Shown piece after piece: positions 41,910 to 50,708 of a DNA stretch of 64,000 nt (within the stretch, counting starts at the first letter, position 1; each line of letters begins with the position of its first letter). The notes beneath the pieces are model-generated. The model saw nothing but the letters and a program-made list of their open reading frames with translations. It was not told the origin of the DNA and made no database searches. Made by a program: the position numbers and the translations under genes. Source of the DNA: Thermoactinomyces intermedius. Its GTDB lineage: Bacteria; Bacillota; Bacilli; Thermoactinomycetales; Thermoactinomycetaceae. The stretch is from the NCBI RefSeq assembly GCF_016055025.1, contig NZ_JAECVW010000002.1; one strand, written 5' to 3'.

Positions 41910-41994
41910 ATCCATCCACCAACACCTGCCTGAAAACCAAAACCAACCAACGGTTATAATCAATTTCCAAAAATTTACATATTGTCTTATCAAG

Positions 41995-42020
41995 GAAAAA
42001 AGCACCCGCTTTCGCGGGGT
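41995..42020 (-). terminator. Rho-independent terminator after spoIIB
   Basis: GCACCCCGC / GCGGGTGC stem with a GAAA tetraloop on the minus strand, followed by six to seven T. Confidence 0.88.
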
Positions 42021-42112
42021 GCCGTCAATTCATATATCATTTTTTAGTTTATCAGATGGCAAGCTCTTCAACAAGATTCCAAACGCCCTTGGTGACATCC
42101 GACTCAAAAATT

Positions 42113-43228
42113 TCATTGTTCTTTTAAGGATTGGATCAATTTCTCGTAACCCACGGTGTACCGGATCAACCCCTCTTGCATTTGCCACAGGAGCGCCTGG
42201 CCGGGATTTTTTTGTGCAGCCAACCCGCTTTGCACGGCCTGGTCCAACGCTTGGATCATCCGGTCCGCCGATTCCCCGGCGTCACCCGGAAGTTTTCCTT
42301 TCACCGCTTGCATTTGGACGACAAAGTTTTGGAATTGTTCAGATAAATCCCCCGGTACCTTGAGAGGTGTTTCCTGCTGTGCCGTTCCCCGGATGGCGCC
42401 GGCTGACAGGCTGCTCAGTTGTTGCACCAGGCGGTTTCCTTGTTTCAATGGATCCAGAAGCGCTTGGTTCACTTCCGGATCCAATGCCGCTTCTCCCTGT
42501 AAACGGACTTCCTTCAAATAAACGGAGACATCCTGCTTCTGATAAATTGCCGACAATTTCAGGGCCAGGTCCCGGTCAGGTGCCATCCCCAGATAAATCC
42601 GGTACGGAGCTTGTTCCGACATCACGGCGGCCAACCCTTTCACCCGGAATTGATTCATCGCTTTTTCCGCTCCTGCTTTTTCTTCATAACTTCCCGCCTG
42701 CAACATCACGGTCTGAAGCGGGGGAAGAGCCTGGGAACGGTCGGTTGGTTCCGGTAGCGGCGTTTCTTTTTCCCCCGCATCCGGCGGCGGATTGAGATGA
42801 GAATCAATGGTACGGTTGGAAAACGTGGCATTTTCATTAAAAAACAAATTCAAGACGGAAAGTCCCATGATGGTGCCGATCACCAACGCGGCCCCGGCCG
42901 AACATATCATTTGCCAAGCTGGGTTGTTCCGCTTTTTTTTCCCGGTTCTTTTATGACGAAACGGATTGTTCGGGGAAGCCCACTGAATCACCCGTTTTTC
43001 ATTCTTTGCCTTTTCCCACGGCCACACACTTCCTGTCGTCAAATTTTTCATTTTCAGCCATGGTTCCCACGATGGCTTTTGCGTTTCCGTTTTCGGTTTG
43101 TACAGCGGTTTGGTTTCCGTTGTGACGGAACAGTCATGCTTCGGCTTTGCAGCAACCGGTCTGGTTTGAAGCCTTACCTTTAATCCGGTTTTATGCACTT
43201 GCACTTGAGTTTTTCTCAGTTTCTCCAT
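42113..43228 (-). CDS. spoIIB: SPOR-domain membrane protein, SpoIIB-like
   Basis: A 371-aa bitopic protein: a long basic cytoplasmic N-terminus, one helix (about residues 107-130), and an external SPOR domain (about 172-245, TVMLQAGSYEEKAGAEKAM ... PYRIYLGMAPD), followed by a helical C-terminal region. SpoIIB localises to the sporulation septum through its SPOR domain and promotes septal peptidoglycan thinning during engulfment. Assignment relies on architecture and on position between comC and maf, as in B. subtilis. ATG 43228 has GAGGGGG upstream. Confidence 0.8.
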   Translation of the reverse strand: MEKLRKTQVQVHKTGLKVRLQTRPVAAKPKHDCSVTTETKPLYKPKTETQKPSWEPWLKMKNLTTGSVWPWEKAKNEKRVIQWASPNNPFRHKRTGKKKRNNPAWQMICSAGAALVIGTIMGLSVLNLFFNENATFSNRTIDSHLNPPPDAGEKETPLPEPTDRSQALPPLQTVMLQAGSYEEKAGAEKAMNQFRVKGLAAVMSEQAPYRIYLGMAPDRDLALKLSAIYQKQDVSVYLKEVRLQGEAALDPEVNQALLDPLKQGNRLVQQLSSLSAGAIRGTAQQETPLKVPGDLSEQFQNFVVQMQAVKGKLPGDAGESADRMIQALDQAVQSGLAAQKNPGQALLWQMQEGLIRYTVGYEKLIQSLKEQ

Positions 43229-43267
43229 GGATTGACTGCCCCCTCTCTATCATCCTGTTAATATAGT

Positions 43268-43987
43268 TTATGAATTCATAGGAACGATAGAACCAAAACA
43301 GGGCAGGAAAAATTGCAAAAACTGCTCCCCGTACCAATCGCGGAGCACATCCCCGCACAATAAGGAAAGAAACATGCCTGCGGCCAAATGAGGACCGAAC
43401 GGAAGCGGTTCACGGACGGCCGCCCTCCCCCGGGACCGGAGACGCCCGGCCACATGAAGCATGGAACTCAGCGTGGCAAACCAGATGGACAGCAAAAGCT
43501 GCGGCCATTCCACCACCCAGGATGCCATGGCGACCAGCTTGACATCCCCCCAACCCAGCCCGCGGCTGATCCAGCTGACCAGAGACAACCCCGACGTGAT
43601 GAAAAATCCTCCGGCCAGGTAAACGGGCATGTTGGCGGCATCCACAAAGAAACGCCACGACATAAAGAGGAAAAAGCCGCTGTATGTGACCACATCGGGG
43701 ATCAGAAAAAAACAGATGTCGGTCAGTGCAATCACCAATAACAACCAAACCAACACCGTCGCCATCCAACTTTCCCAACCGGTTCCCAGCTTCCACTGAA
43801 CCGTCCATGACAAGCCGGCGGCGAAAATGGCGAAGAAAACCCGGGACAACGGTTTCAAACGAAATGAACAGTGTACCGGCTCCCCGCATTTGCCCGATCC
43901 GATCCAATAAGCCAGTCCGGGGATCCAATAAGCAACCAAGCCGCTTATTCCCGCCGCCATCCATAATCCATATTCATTCAATGGCAC
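43268..43987 (-). CDS. comC: Type IV prepilin peptidase (ComC/PilD family)
   Basis: A 239-aa polytopic aspartyl protease that processes prepilin-like proteins of the competence or pilus machinery. Catalytic aspartates lie in VIALTDICFFLIPD (about residue 90) and GLGWGDVKL (about 150). The N-terminal cytoplasmic methylase region is short and has only two cysteines (KCGEPVHC) rather than the usual four-cysteine zinc site. The start is GTG 43987, shortly after GGAGGAAGG. It overlaps the end of the pilT-like gene. Confidence 0.88.
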   Translation of the reverse strand: MPLNEYGLWMAAGISGLVAYWIPGLAYWIGSGKCGEPVHCSFRLKPLSRVFFAIFAAGLSWTVQWKLGTGWESWMATVLVWLLLVIALTDICFFLIPDVVTYSGFFLFMSWRFFVDAANMPVYLAGGFFITSGLSLVSWISRGLGWGDVKLVAMASWVVEWPQLLLSIWFATLSSMLHVAGRLRSRGRAAVREPLPFGPHLAAGMFLSLLCGDVLRDWYGEQFLQFFLPCFGSIVPMNS

Positions 43988-45017
43988 CGATTCCTTCCTC
44001 CTGCAGTTTTCTCAATTCCATTTCCATGGTCTGCATGCCTGAAGCCTGATGAGCCTGCATCACGGAAGGAAGCTGGTGGATCTCGCCATTTCGAATCAGA
44101 TGGGCAACGGAACGATGGTTCAGCAAAACTTCAAAAACCGGCCGCATACGCCTGCCGATTGGCCCGGCCATCTTTTGGGCCACCACCGCCGACAGCGAAG
44201 CCGCCAATTGCGACCGCACCCATTTTTGCCGATCCGCGGGAAAACTGTCAATGATCCGGTAAATCGCCTTTTCCACATTCCCGGCATGAAAAGTGGCCAT
44301 GACCCGTTTCCCCGTTTCGGCAAGGTGAAGGGCGGCCATGATGCTTTCAACGTCCCTTAACTCCCCGACCATGATCACATCCGGTCCTTGCCGCAAAGCG
44401 GACAACATACCACTTACATAACTTTCGGTGTCTTTCCCGATTTCCCGTTGGATGACCAGCGACTTTTTTGACGCATGGAAATACTCGATCGGATCTTCCA
44501 ACGTCAGGATATGTAAAGCTTCCGTATGATTCAATTCCTGAATCAACGAAGCCAGCGTTGTCGTTTTTCCGCTTCCGGTCGGGCCCGTGACCAGCAACAA
44601 ACCGGTTTGATACATCACTTTTTGATACAGCACCGGGGGAAGATGAAGCTCTTTCGGAGTCGGAATGCGATCCGGCAAAAAGCGGATGGCCAGCGCCAGA
44701 CGCTCTTGTTTTTGATAACAATGAATCCTCGCCCGGTGATGGCCTGAATGCCATGTGAAATCCGACTCCCTCACCGGATCCGTCCCGGATGGCATGCACT
44801 TTTCAATCTCTTCTCTTATTCCCCGGCCGGCATACCATACCAAGACTTCCCCGTTCACCCGCATACAAGGATGCTCCCCCTCAATGTAATGCAAATCGGT
44901 CGCGCCTTCTTTCAAAGCAAGATGAACGGCTTCCTCCAACAGCACCCGCTTCCCTCCTCCCGCAGAAATCCCGACAATTTTTACCAATTCTACTTTGTTT
45001 TGAATTTTCCTTTCCAT
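43974..45017 (-). CDS. pilT: PilT-like pilus retraction ATPase
   Basis: A 347-aa secretion ATPase. Walker A GPTGSGKTTTLASL, Asp box LEDPIEY, Walker B DVIMVGELRD, and the His box ATFHAGN with RIIDSFPADRQKWVRSQLA match PilT rather than assembly ATPases. VAHLIRNGEIHQL corresponds to the AIRNLIRE retraction motif. It is coupled to comC. B. subtilis has no PilT beside comC, so this lineage probably has retractable pili or uses PilT in DNA uptake. The start is uncertain: ATG 45017, or TTG 45062. Confidence 0.87.
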   Translation of the reverse strand: MERKIQNKVELVKIVGISAGGGKRVLLEEAVHLALKEGATDLHYIEGEHPCMRVNGEVLVWYAGRGIREEIEKCMPSGTDPVRESDFTWHSGHHRARIHCYQKQERLALAIRFLPDRIPTPKELHLPPVLYQKVMYQTGLLLVTGPTGSGKTTTLASLIQELNHTEALHILTLEDPIEYFHASKKSLVIQREIGKDTESYVSGMLSALRQGPDVIMVGELRDVESIMAALHLAETGKRVMATFHAGNVEKAIYRIIDSFPADRQKWVRSQLAASLSAVVAQKMAGPIGRRMRPVFEVLLNHRSVAHLIRNGEIHQLPSVMQAHQASGMQTMEMELRKLQEEGIGAIE

Positions 45018-45109
45018 CCGCGGATCTTTTCCCTGCTTGCAATCCTTTCTTTTTTCACGCAAACTAATGGTAAACCATATCCATTTTTCACTACATAAAG
45101 GAGTATTTT

Positions 45110-45844
45110 ATGCTTTCAGTCAATCAACTTACCGGTGGATATGCCCGTCAACATCCGGTCATCAAAAATGTCAGTTTTTCGGTGAAACCCGGTGAAATGG
45201 TGGGCCTCATCGGGTTGAACGGCGCCGGAAAAAGCACCACCATCAAAAATATCTTGGGCCTTGTCACCCCTTTTTCCGGCACCGTCACCATCAACGGGTA
45301 TACGTTGTCAGAAAATCCGGAATCGTTCCGGTCCCAACTCGCTTACATCCCGGAAACCCCGCAATTTTATGAAGAACTCACTTTATGGGAGCACCTGGAA
45401 CTGACAGCCAGTGCTTATCAATTGTCCCGGGAGGAGTTCCAACAGCGCGCAGGGGCCTTGCTGGAACGTTTCCGGATGAACAAAGTGAAAAACTGGTTTC
45501 CGGACACTTTTTCCAAAGGCATGCAGCAAAAAATCATGATCTTGTGCGCTTTCCTGGTCCGCCCCCGCTTTTTGATCATCGATGAACCCTTTGTCGGGTT
45601 GGATCCGCTGGCCATCCGTTCTTTGCTCCAATTATTGGAAGAAAGAAAAAAAGAGGGGATGGGCATTTTAATGTCCACACACATTTTGGAAACGGCCGAA
45701 AAATTTTGTGAGCGCTTTGTATTGCTTCATGAAGGCGAAGTGCGCTTCTCCGGCACCCTGTCCGAGATGAACCGGCAGGCGGGAACCCGGAACAAGGCAT
45801 TGGATGAACTGTTTATGTTGGCGATAGAAGGGAAGCGATCATGA
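45110..45844 (+). CDS. ecsA: ABC transporter ATPase EcsA
   Basis: A 244-aa ATPase with Walker A GLNGAGKSTTIKNIL, signature FSKGMQQKIMI and Walker B LIIDEPFVGLDPLA. The SKGMQQK form and the paired downstream membrane protein identify EcsA, which affects regulated proteolysis, protein secretion and competence in Bacillus. ATG 45110 has AAGGAG. Its stop overlaps the ecsB start (ATGA). Confidence 0.93.
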   Translation: MLSVNQLTGGYARQHPVIKNVSFSVKPGEMVGLIGLNGAGKSTTIKNILGLVTPFSGTVTINGYTLSENPESFRSQLAYIPETPQFYEELTLWEHLELTASAYQLSREEFQQRAGALLERFRMNKVKNWFPDTFSKGMQQKIMILCAFLVRPRFLIIDEPFVGLDPLAIRSLLQLLEERKKEGMGILMSTHILETAEKFCERFVLLHEGEVRFSGTLSEMNRQAGTRNKALDELFMLAIEGKRS

Positions 45845-47070
45845 ATACCGGCAAACTTTTTTATGACCGAATGAAAAATTCCTGGCTGGCTGCCATGCGC
45901 TCAATCCGGATGGTGGCCAGTAGCGGGGGGACGCCCCTTTTTCTGGGAATCTTATTCATTGCCCTGTATTTTGCTTACGAGCAATTCCTGATCTGGCTGC
46001 CCCCTGATTTTCCGATTGAACTTTTGTTAACTCTTCCTTATGCCTTGCTCTTGACATCCAGCCGGATCCGCACATGGATCCAGCCGGCTGATTCCGTTTT
46101 TCTTCTGCCGCTGGAAACCCGGATGAAACCGTATTTTCGGGCCAGCTTGATCTACAGCACCGCCATTCATCTGATTCACCTGGCCATTTTCACCCTGTTG
46201 CTCTATCCGGTTTTTCTCGCGGTTTGGAAAAGCCATGGATTCTTTTTTGTCTCCTATGTCTTTTTTGCCGTCATCCAAGTGGTAAACATCTTCGCCGAAT
46301 GGTGGCAAATGCGGTTAACCATTTTGCTCCCCGTGCAGCAAGTGCGTCTGGTAACCGGGATCCGCTTTCTGTTCAACGGAGGGGCCGCTTATGCTTTCTT
46401 GCATCAGCAGGGAATCTGGGCGTCGGTCTTGCTCATCGGCCTTCTGCTTTCAGCCATTGCCGTTTACCGAAAAGCTCCTGCCTGTCCCTATCCCTGGCGG
46501 TTGATGCAGAAATCGGAAGCAAACACATTGGCCCGTTATCATTCGCTGGCCGGCTTGTTTGTGGACATGCCGCGGCTCAAGACCCCCGTCAAGAAACGGG
46601 CATGGCTGATCCGGTTTCTTCCCCGGTGGTCCCGGCAACAAGCATCTTCATATTTGTATTGGCGCACCTTTATCCGGAAAAGCGAACTGTTTTCCATTCA
46701 AATCCGACTGCTCATCTGGGCCATGATCTTGATCGGGATCTTTCCAAACCGATGGGTGAGCGCCGGCGTCTGTGTCGCCTGTGCTTGGATGTTCATCAAG
46801 CAATTGCCGCAATTGGCCGATCCGAAACAATACCCGGGCATCCGCCGGTTATATCCCCTCTCAGCCGCTCAATGGGCTAAAGGGTTGACGTTCATCGGAT
46901 GGATCAACCTGGGAATCCAAACCGTATGGATCGCGTTATTCGCCCGGATCGTTGATGCATTGTCAACCCTGGAATGCTTGTGGTTGGTCATCACCGGTGC
47001 CTTGATCAGCACGGCGCTCAGTTTGCTTTATTTGCCACGCCGGGGGGAACATCTCATCAATTCCCGTTAA
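45841..47070 (+). CDS. ecsB: ABC transporter permease EcsB
   Basis: A 409-aa membrane protein with about nine hydrophobic helices. The N-terminal LFYDRMKNSWLAAMRSIRMV and the FLLPLETRMKPYFRASLIYS segment are typical of EcsB. It forms the transporter with EcsA. A third gene, ecsC, is absent; a terminator follows at once. Confidence 0.92.
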   Translation: MNTGKLFYDRMKNSWLAAMRSIRMVASSGGTPLFLGILFIALYFAYEQFLIWLPPDFPIELLLTLPYALLLTSSRIRTWIQPADSVFLLPLETRMKPYFRASLIYSTAIHLIHLAIFTLLLYPVFLAVWKSHGFFFVSYVFFAVIQVVNIFAEWWQMRLTILLPVQQVRLVTGIRFLFNGGAAYAFLHQQGIWASVLLIGLLLSAIAVYRKAPACPYPWRLMQKSEANTLARYHSLAGLFVDMPRLKTPVKKRAWLIRFLPRWSRQQASSYLYWRTFIRKSELFSIQIRLLIWAMILIGIFPNRWVSAGVCVACAWMFIKQLPQLADPKQYPGIRRLYPLSAAQWAKGLTFIGWINLGIQTVWIALFARIVDALSTLECLWLVITGALISTALSLLYLPRRGEHLINSR

Positions 47071-47101
47071 AAAAAGGCTTGAGATGGTTCTCAAGCCTTT
47101 T
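47070..47101. terminator. Bidirectional terminator between ecsB and sco
   Basis: AAAAGGCTTGAGA / TCTCAAGCCTTTT stem with a TGGT loop, flanked by A and T runs for the two convergent genes. Confidence 0.9.
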
Positions 47102-47741
47102 ATTTTTGCAAGTTTTTAACATCCTGAACGATTTGCCCGGCATCCGGCTTCAATCCGTCATAAAATTTCACGACTTTCCCGTTTTGGTCGATCAGATAAA
47201 ATTGTGTCGGGTGATTGACCAACAGCGGAACATCCGGGGACGGCCCTTCCTGTTGAGAGATGGACCCCTTAAAAGCCTCTTGAGTCAACTTTTGAATCTC
47301 CTCCAGGGAATAACCAGTCAAAAAGTGCCATGAATTTAAATCAGCATGGTGCTTTTCGGCAAACACCCTCAACTGTTCCGGTTGATCATGTTCAGGGTCC
47401 ACCGTGAACGATACGATTTCCGCTTTCACCCCGGCTTGTTTCAGAGCTTCTTGAACTTTGGACATATTTGCCGTCATCGGCGGACAAACATTGGGACAGC
47501 GCGTGAAGATAAAGTCGGCCAGCCAAACTTTTCCCTTCAAATCATCCAATCCCACGGTTTCGTTGTTTTGATTGGTATATGTAAATGAAGGAACCCTCCA
47601 ATTCAGATCGGACACATCATTATCGGATACGGCACTTTGTCCGGTTTGGGTTTCTTCTGCCGGCTGGTCGGCGGCACCGCATCCGGCCAAAACGGCCAAC
47701 ATGCCGATCAAAATCAGCGCAAGCCATTTTCCTGACTTCAC
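47100..47741 (-). CDS. sco: SCO1/SenC family copper-handling lipoprotein
   Basis: A 213-aa thioredoxin-fold lipoprotein that helps build the CuA centre of cytochrome c oxidase or acts in thiol redox chemistry outside the membrane. The signal peptide ends in the lipobox LAGC. The metal site is FTRCPNVCPP (CxxxC) plus the histidine in LLVNHPTQFYLID. The start is GTG 47741, eight bases after AAGGAGG; longer readings have no ribosome site. Confidence 0.93.
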   Translation of the reverse strand: MKSGKWLALILIGMLAVLAGCGAADQPAEETQTGQSAVSDNDVSDLNWRVPSFTYTNQNNETVGLDDLKGKVWLADFIFTRCPNVCPPMTANMSKVQEALKQAGVKAEIVSFTVDPEHDQPEQLRVFAEKHHADLNSWHFLTGYSLEEIQKLTQEAFKGSISQQEGPSPDVPLLVNHPTQFYLIDQNGKVVKFYDGLKPDAGQIVQDVKNLQK

Positions 47742-47791
47742 CGGTCTCTCCTCCTTTCTCATGCAAAGCATAGCATAAATCCTTCCTGCAG

Positions 47792-47821
47792 AAAAAGAGC
47801 CGGTGAAATACCGGCTCTTTT
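47792..47821 (-). terminator. Rho-independent terminator after murC
   Basis: AAAGAGCCGGT / ACCGGCTCTTT stem with a five-base loop, followed by a T-run on the minus strand. Confidence 0.9.
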
Positions 47822-47840
47822 CCGACTCCGCAATCATTTT

Positions 47841-49226
47841 TTACTCATTCACCCGTTCTTTTTGCAATTCTTCTTTCAGCATGTGAGCCACCCGCCAAAT
47901 GTCGCCGGCCCCCATGGTCATCACCAAATCGTTGGGCTGTACATGTTGAGCCAGATATTCAACCACTTCTTCTTTGGTGGCCAAAAACCGGGTATTGGCA
48001 TTGCTGTTTTGCTTGATCAGTTCGGCCAAACGCTCGGCGGTGACGCCGGGAATCGGTTGCTCGCCGGGCGGTGCGTAAATGGTATTGATGATCACTTCAT
48101 CCGCATCGTAAAAAGCCTGGCTGAATTCATTCATCAATAAATGCGTGCGTGAATACCGCTGCGGCTGGAAGACGACAACCATCCGGCGGCCGAGCGCCTT
48201 TGCCCCTTTTAATGTAGCTTGGATTTCCGTCGGATGATGGGCATAATCGTCCACAATCAAGATGTCTTGTTCTTCGCCAATCACCTGGAAGCGGCGTTTG
48301 GCTCCCTGAAAACGGAACAACGCTTTCACAATCTGCTCAAACGGCACCCCGACTTCCAGGCAGACAATGACGGCCGCCAAGGCATTGGCCACATTGTGGC
48401 GCCCCGGGATGTTTAACAGCACATCCCCCAACACCTCTTCCCCGCGCACAACGGTAAATTGAATCTGACGCAAATTTTCGCGGATGTTTATGGCCCGGTA
48501 ATCCGCATCGCGGTCAATGGCATACGTGATGATGCGGCCGTTTACATCATCCGCCATTTCCCGGACATATTCATCGTCCCAAAACAGCACTGCCGCACCG
48601 TCGGGCCTTACCTGATTGAGGAAGGAACGGTACGCTTTTTTCAAGTTTTCAAAATCGCCGCCATAATTTTCAAGATGATCTGCTTCAATATTGGTCACGA
48701 CAGCCAGATGCGGATAATACTCCAGGAACGATCCGTCGCTCTCGTCCGCTTCAGCGACGACATAATCGCTCTGGCCGGCTTTGGCATTTCCTTTCAGGGC
48801 GACAATCTCTCCACCGATGATATAGGTCGGATCCACTCCGCACAATTCCAGCGTCTGGGCAACCATGGAGGAAGTGGTTGTTTTTCCATGAGCCCCTGCA
48901 ACCGCGATCCCTTTTTTGTCATTCAAAAGGCGGGCCAACATTTGAGAACGGTGAAGCACTTCAATCCCTTGTTCTTTGGCCGCCACCCGTTCCACATTGT
49001 CCGGAGAAATGCTGGAAGAATAGACAACGATGTCCGCCCCGTCGATATGCTCCGCCGAGTGTCCGATCGAAACCTTGGCTCCGCGCTCCATCAGGTTTTT
49101 CACCAATGCATTTTCAGCCACATCCGAACCGGACACCTGATAACCCAAGTCCAAAAGAACCCGTGCAATGGCACTCATGCCATATCCGCCAATTCCTACA
49201 AAGTGAACCCTTTTTTGACTATTCAT
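47841..49226 (-). CDS. murC: UDP-N-acetylmuramate--L-alanine ligase
   Basis: A 461-aa Mur ligase adding L-Ala to UDP-MurNAc in peptidoglycan synthesis. The N-terminal Rossmann motif HFVGIGGYGMSAIA, the ATP loop AVAGAHGKTTTSSM (about residue 110), EADESDGSF and the central DDYAHHPTEI motif are all present. ATG 49226 has GGTGA seven bases upstream; ATG 49247 is an alternative. It follows folC directly. Confidence 0.96.
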   Translation of the reverse strand: MNSQKRVHFVGIGGYGMSAIARVLLDLGYQVSGSDVAENALVKNLMERGAKVSIGHSAEHIDGADIVVYSSSISPDNVERVAAKEQGIEVLHRSQMLARLLNDKKGIAVAGAHGKTTTSSMVAQTLELCGVDPTYIIGGEIVALKGNAKAGQSDYVVAEADESDGSFLEYYPHLAVVTNIEADHLENYGGDFENLKKAYRSFLNQVRPDGAAVLFWDDEYVREMADDVNGRIITYAIDRDADYRAINIRENLRQIQFTVVRGEEVLGDVLLNIPGRHNVANALAAVIVCLEVGVPFEQIVKALFRFQGAKRRFQVIGEEQDILIVDDYAHHPTEIQATLKGAKALGRRMVVVFQPQRYSRTHLLMNEFSQAFYDADEVIINTIYAPPGEQPIPGVTAERLAELIKQNSNANTRFLATKEEVVEYLAQHVQPNDLVMTMGAGDIWRVAHMLKEELQKERVNE

Positions 49227-49243
49227 CGTGAAATCACCAACCT

Positions 49244-50587
49244 TCATGTAAGTCCCTGTCTTCCCCCATGGTTCATCAATAACGGCCGCACTGCAGAAAC
49301 CAAATACAGCGATCCGGCCACAATGCCTAAATCATCATCATTCAATTGGTTTTGGAATACGTGAAGTGCGTCTTGTTCTCCTTGGACGGGCACCACGTTT
49401 AAATCCGGATTGATTTCTTTCAACATGTGGGCCAATTCCTCCGCCCCAAGGGAACGGGCATGTTCCTCAAGCGAGGTTGTCACAACAAAATCAGCCGTTT
49501 GCGCAAGGTGCTCCAACATTTCCCTGACCGGTTTGTCTTTCATCATGGCAATCATAAAACCGATTCGGCGATAACGGGATCCATATTTTTTTATGGTTTG
49601 AACCAACGCCTTGATCCCCTCTGTATTGTGAGCGCCGTCCAGTCGAATGTGCGGCCGGTCACCCGCTTTTTCCAACCGGCCCGGCCATGCTGTTTTTTTC
49701 AATCCGTTGAGATAGTGCTCCGGCTCGATGACCGTTGCATAATTTTGGCGCAAAATTTCCAACGTCATCAATGCCGTTGCCGCATTTTGCAACTGATGAT
49801 CCCCGGCCAGCGGGAGCGAAAGATTTTCCAACTTGCGATACACATTTTCAAACGTGAATCTTTGCTCATCCAGATCCTGATGGTGTGCGGTGGCAGAAAA
49901 ATCTTCATTATACATATATAATCGGGAGTGTTTGTCTTTGGCAACCCGTTTGATGACGGACAGCGCTTCTTCTTTTTTGCTGCCGCAAATCACCGGCACT
50001 CCGGGTTTGATGATCCCCGCCTTTTCCGTTGCGATCTCTTCCAACGTTTTGCCAAGCCACTTTTGGTGGTCATAACCGATTTCGGTGATCACGGATACCA
50101 ACGGGTAAACCACATTGGTGGAGTCAAAACGACCTCCCATCCCGGTTTCCCACACCACAAACCACGGGCAGGCTTCTTTCGCAAAATAACATAATGAGAC
50201 CAAAGTCCAAAATTCAAAATGAGATGGGGCCCCCGGCCCTTCTTCCGCCATTTTTTCGATCAGCGGCTTTAATTCATTAACCCAGCGGACAAAAGAAGAT
50301 TCATCCATCGGTTGTCCGTCGAATTGAATTCGTTCATGCCAGGAAAGAACGTAAGGGGAAACAAACATCCCCACCGAAAAACCGGCTTCTTTTAATACGG
50401 ATGCAATCATGGCAGCGGTTGAACCTTTCCCGTTGGTTCCTGCAATATGAATGAATTTTAACCTTCGTTCAGGATGATCCAACCGCTCCAGCATCCATTC
50501 CATGCGTTCCAGTCCCGGTTGAATGGTTTTGGCACATGTTTGTTCCATCCAAGCGAATACTTCTTGAGCTGTTTCGAATTGAGTCAT
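49244..50587 (-). CDS. folC: Folylpolyglutamate synthase / dihydrofolate synthase
   Basis: A 447-aa FolC that adds glutamate to folates. The P-loop HIAGTNGKGSTAAMIAS is at about residues 47-63, with FVSPYVLSWHERIQ following, and the C-terminal ligase domain begins RIGFMIAMMKDKPV. ATG 50587 has GAGGGAGA upstream. The valS-folC neighbourhood is conserved with B. subtilis. Confidence 0.94.
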   Translation of the reverse strand: MTQFETAQEVFAWMEQTCAKTIQPGLERMEWMLERLDHPERRLKFIHIAGTNGKGSTAAMIASVLKEAGFSVGMFVSPYVLSWHERIQFDGQPMDESSFVRWVNELKPLIEKMAEEGPGAPSHFEFWTLVSLCYFAKEACPWFVVWETGMGGRFDSTNVVYPLVSVITEIGYDHQKWLGKTLEEIATEKAGIIKPGVPVICGSKKEEALSVIKRVAKDKHSRLYMYNEDFSATAHHQDLDEQRFTFENVYRKLENLSLPLAGDHQLQNAATALMTLEILRQNYATVIEPEHYLNGLKKTAWPGRLEKAGDRPHIRLDGAHNTEGIKALVQTIKKYGSRYRRIGFMIAMMKDKPVREMLEHLAQTADFVVTTSLEEHARSLGAEELAHMLKEINPDLNVVPVQGEQDALHVFQNQLNDDDLGIVAGSLYLVSAVRPLLMNHGGRQGLT

Positions 50588-50682
50588 TCTCCCTCAGCTT
50601 CTTTCCAAAACTTTTTTAATTAATAAGAATACATTCACTTTGTCCATTTTGCCTGTTATCCGGCCATCCGTCAATATGAAAC

Positions 50683-50704
50683 GGGGAGGGGAGAGCCCTC
50701 CCCC
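50683..50704 (-). terminator. Possible terminator after valS
   Basis: GGGGAGGG / CCCTCCCC stem with a short loop. The minus-strand tail (GTTTCATATT) is a weak T-tract. Confidence 0.5.
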
Positions 50705-50708
50705 CTTG

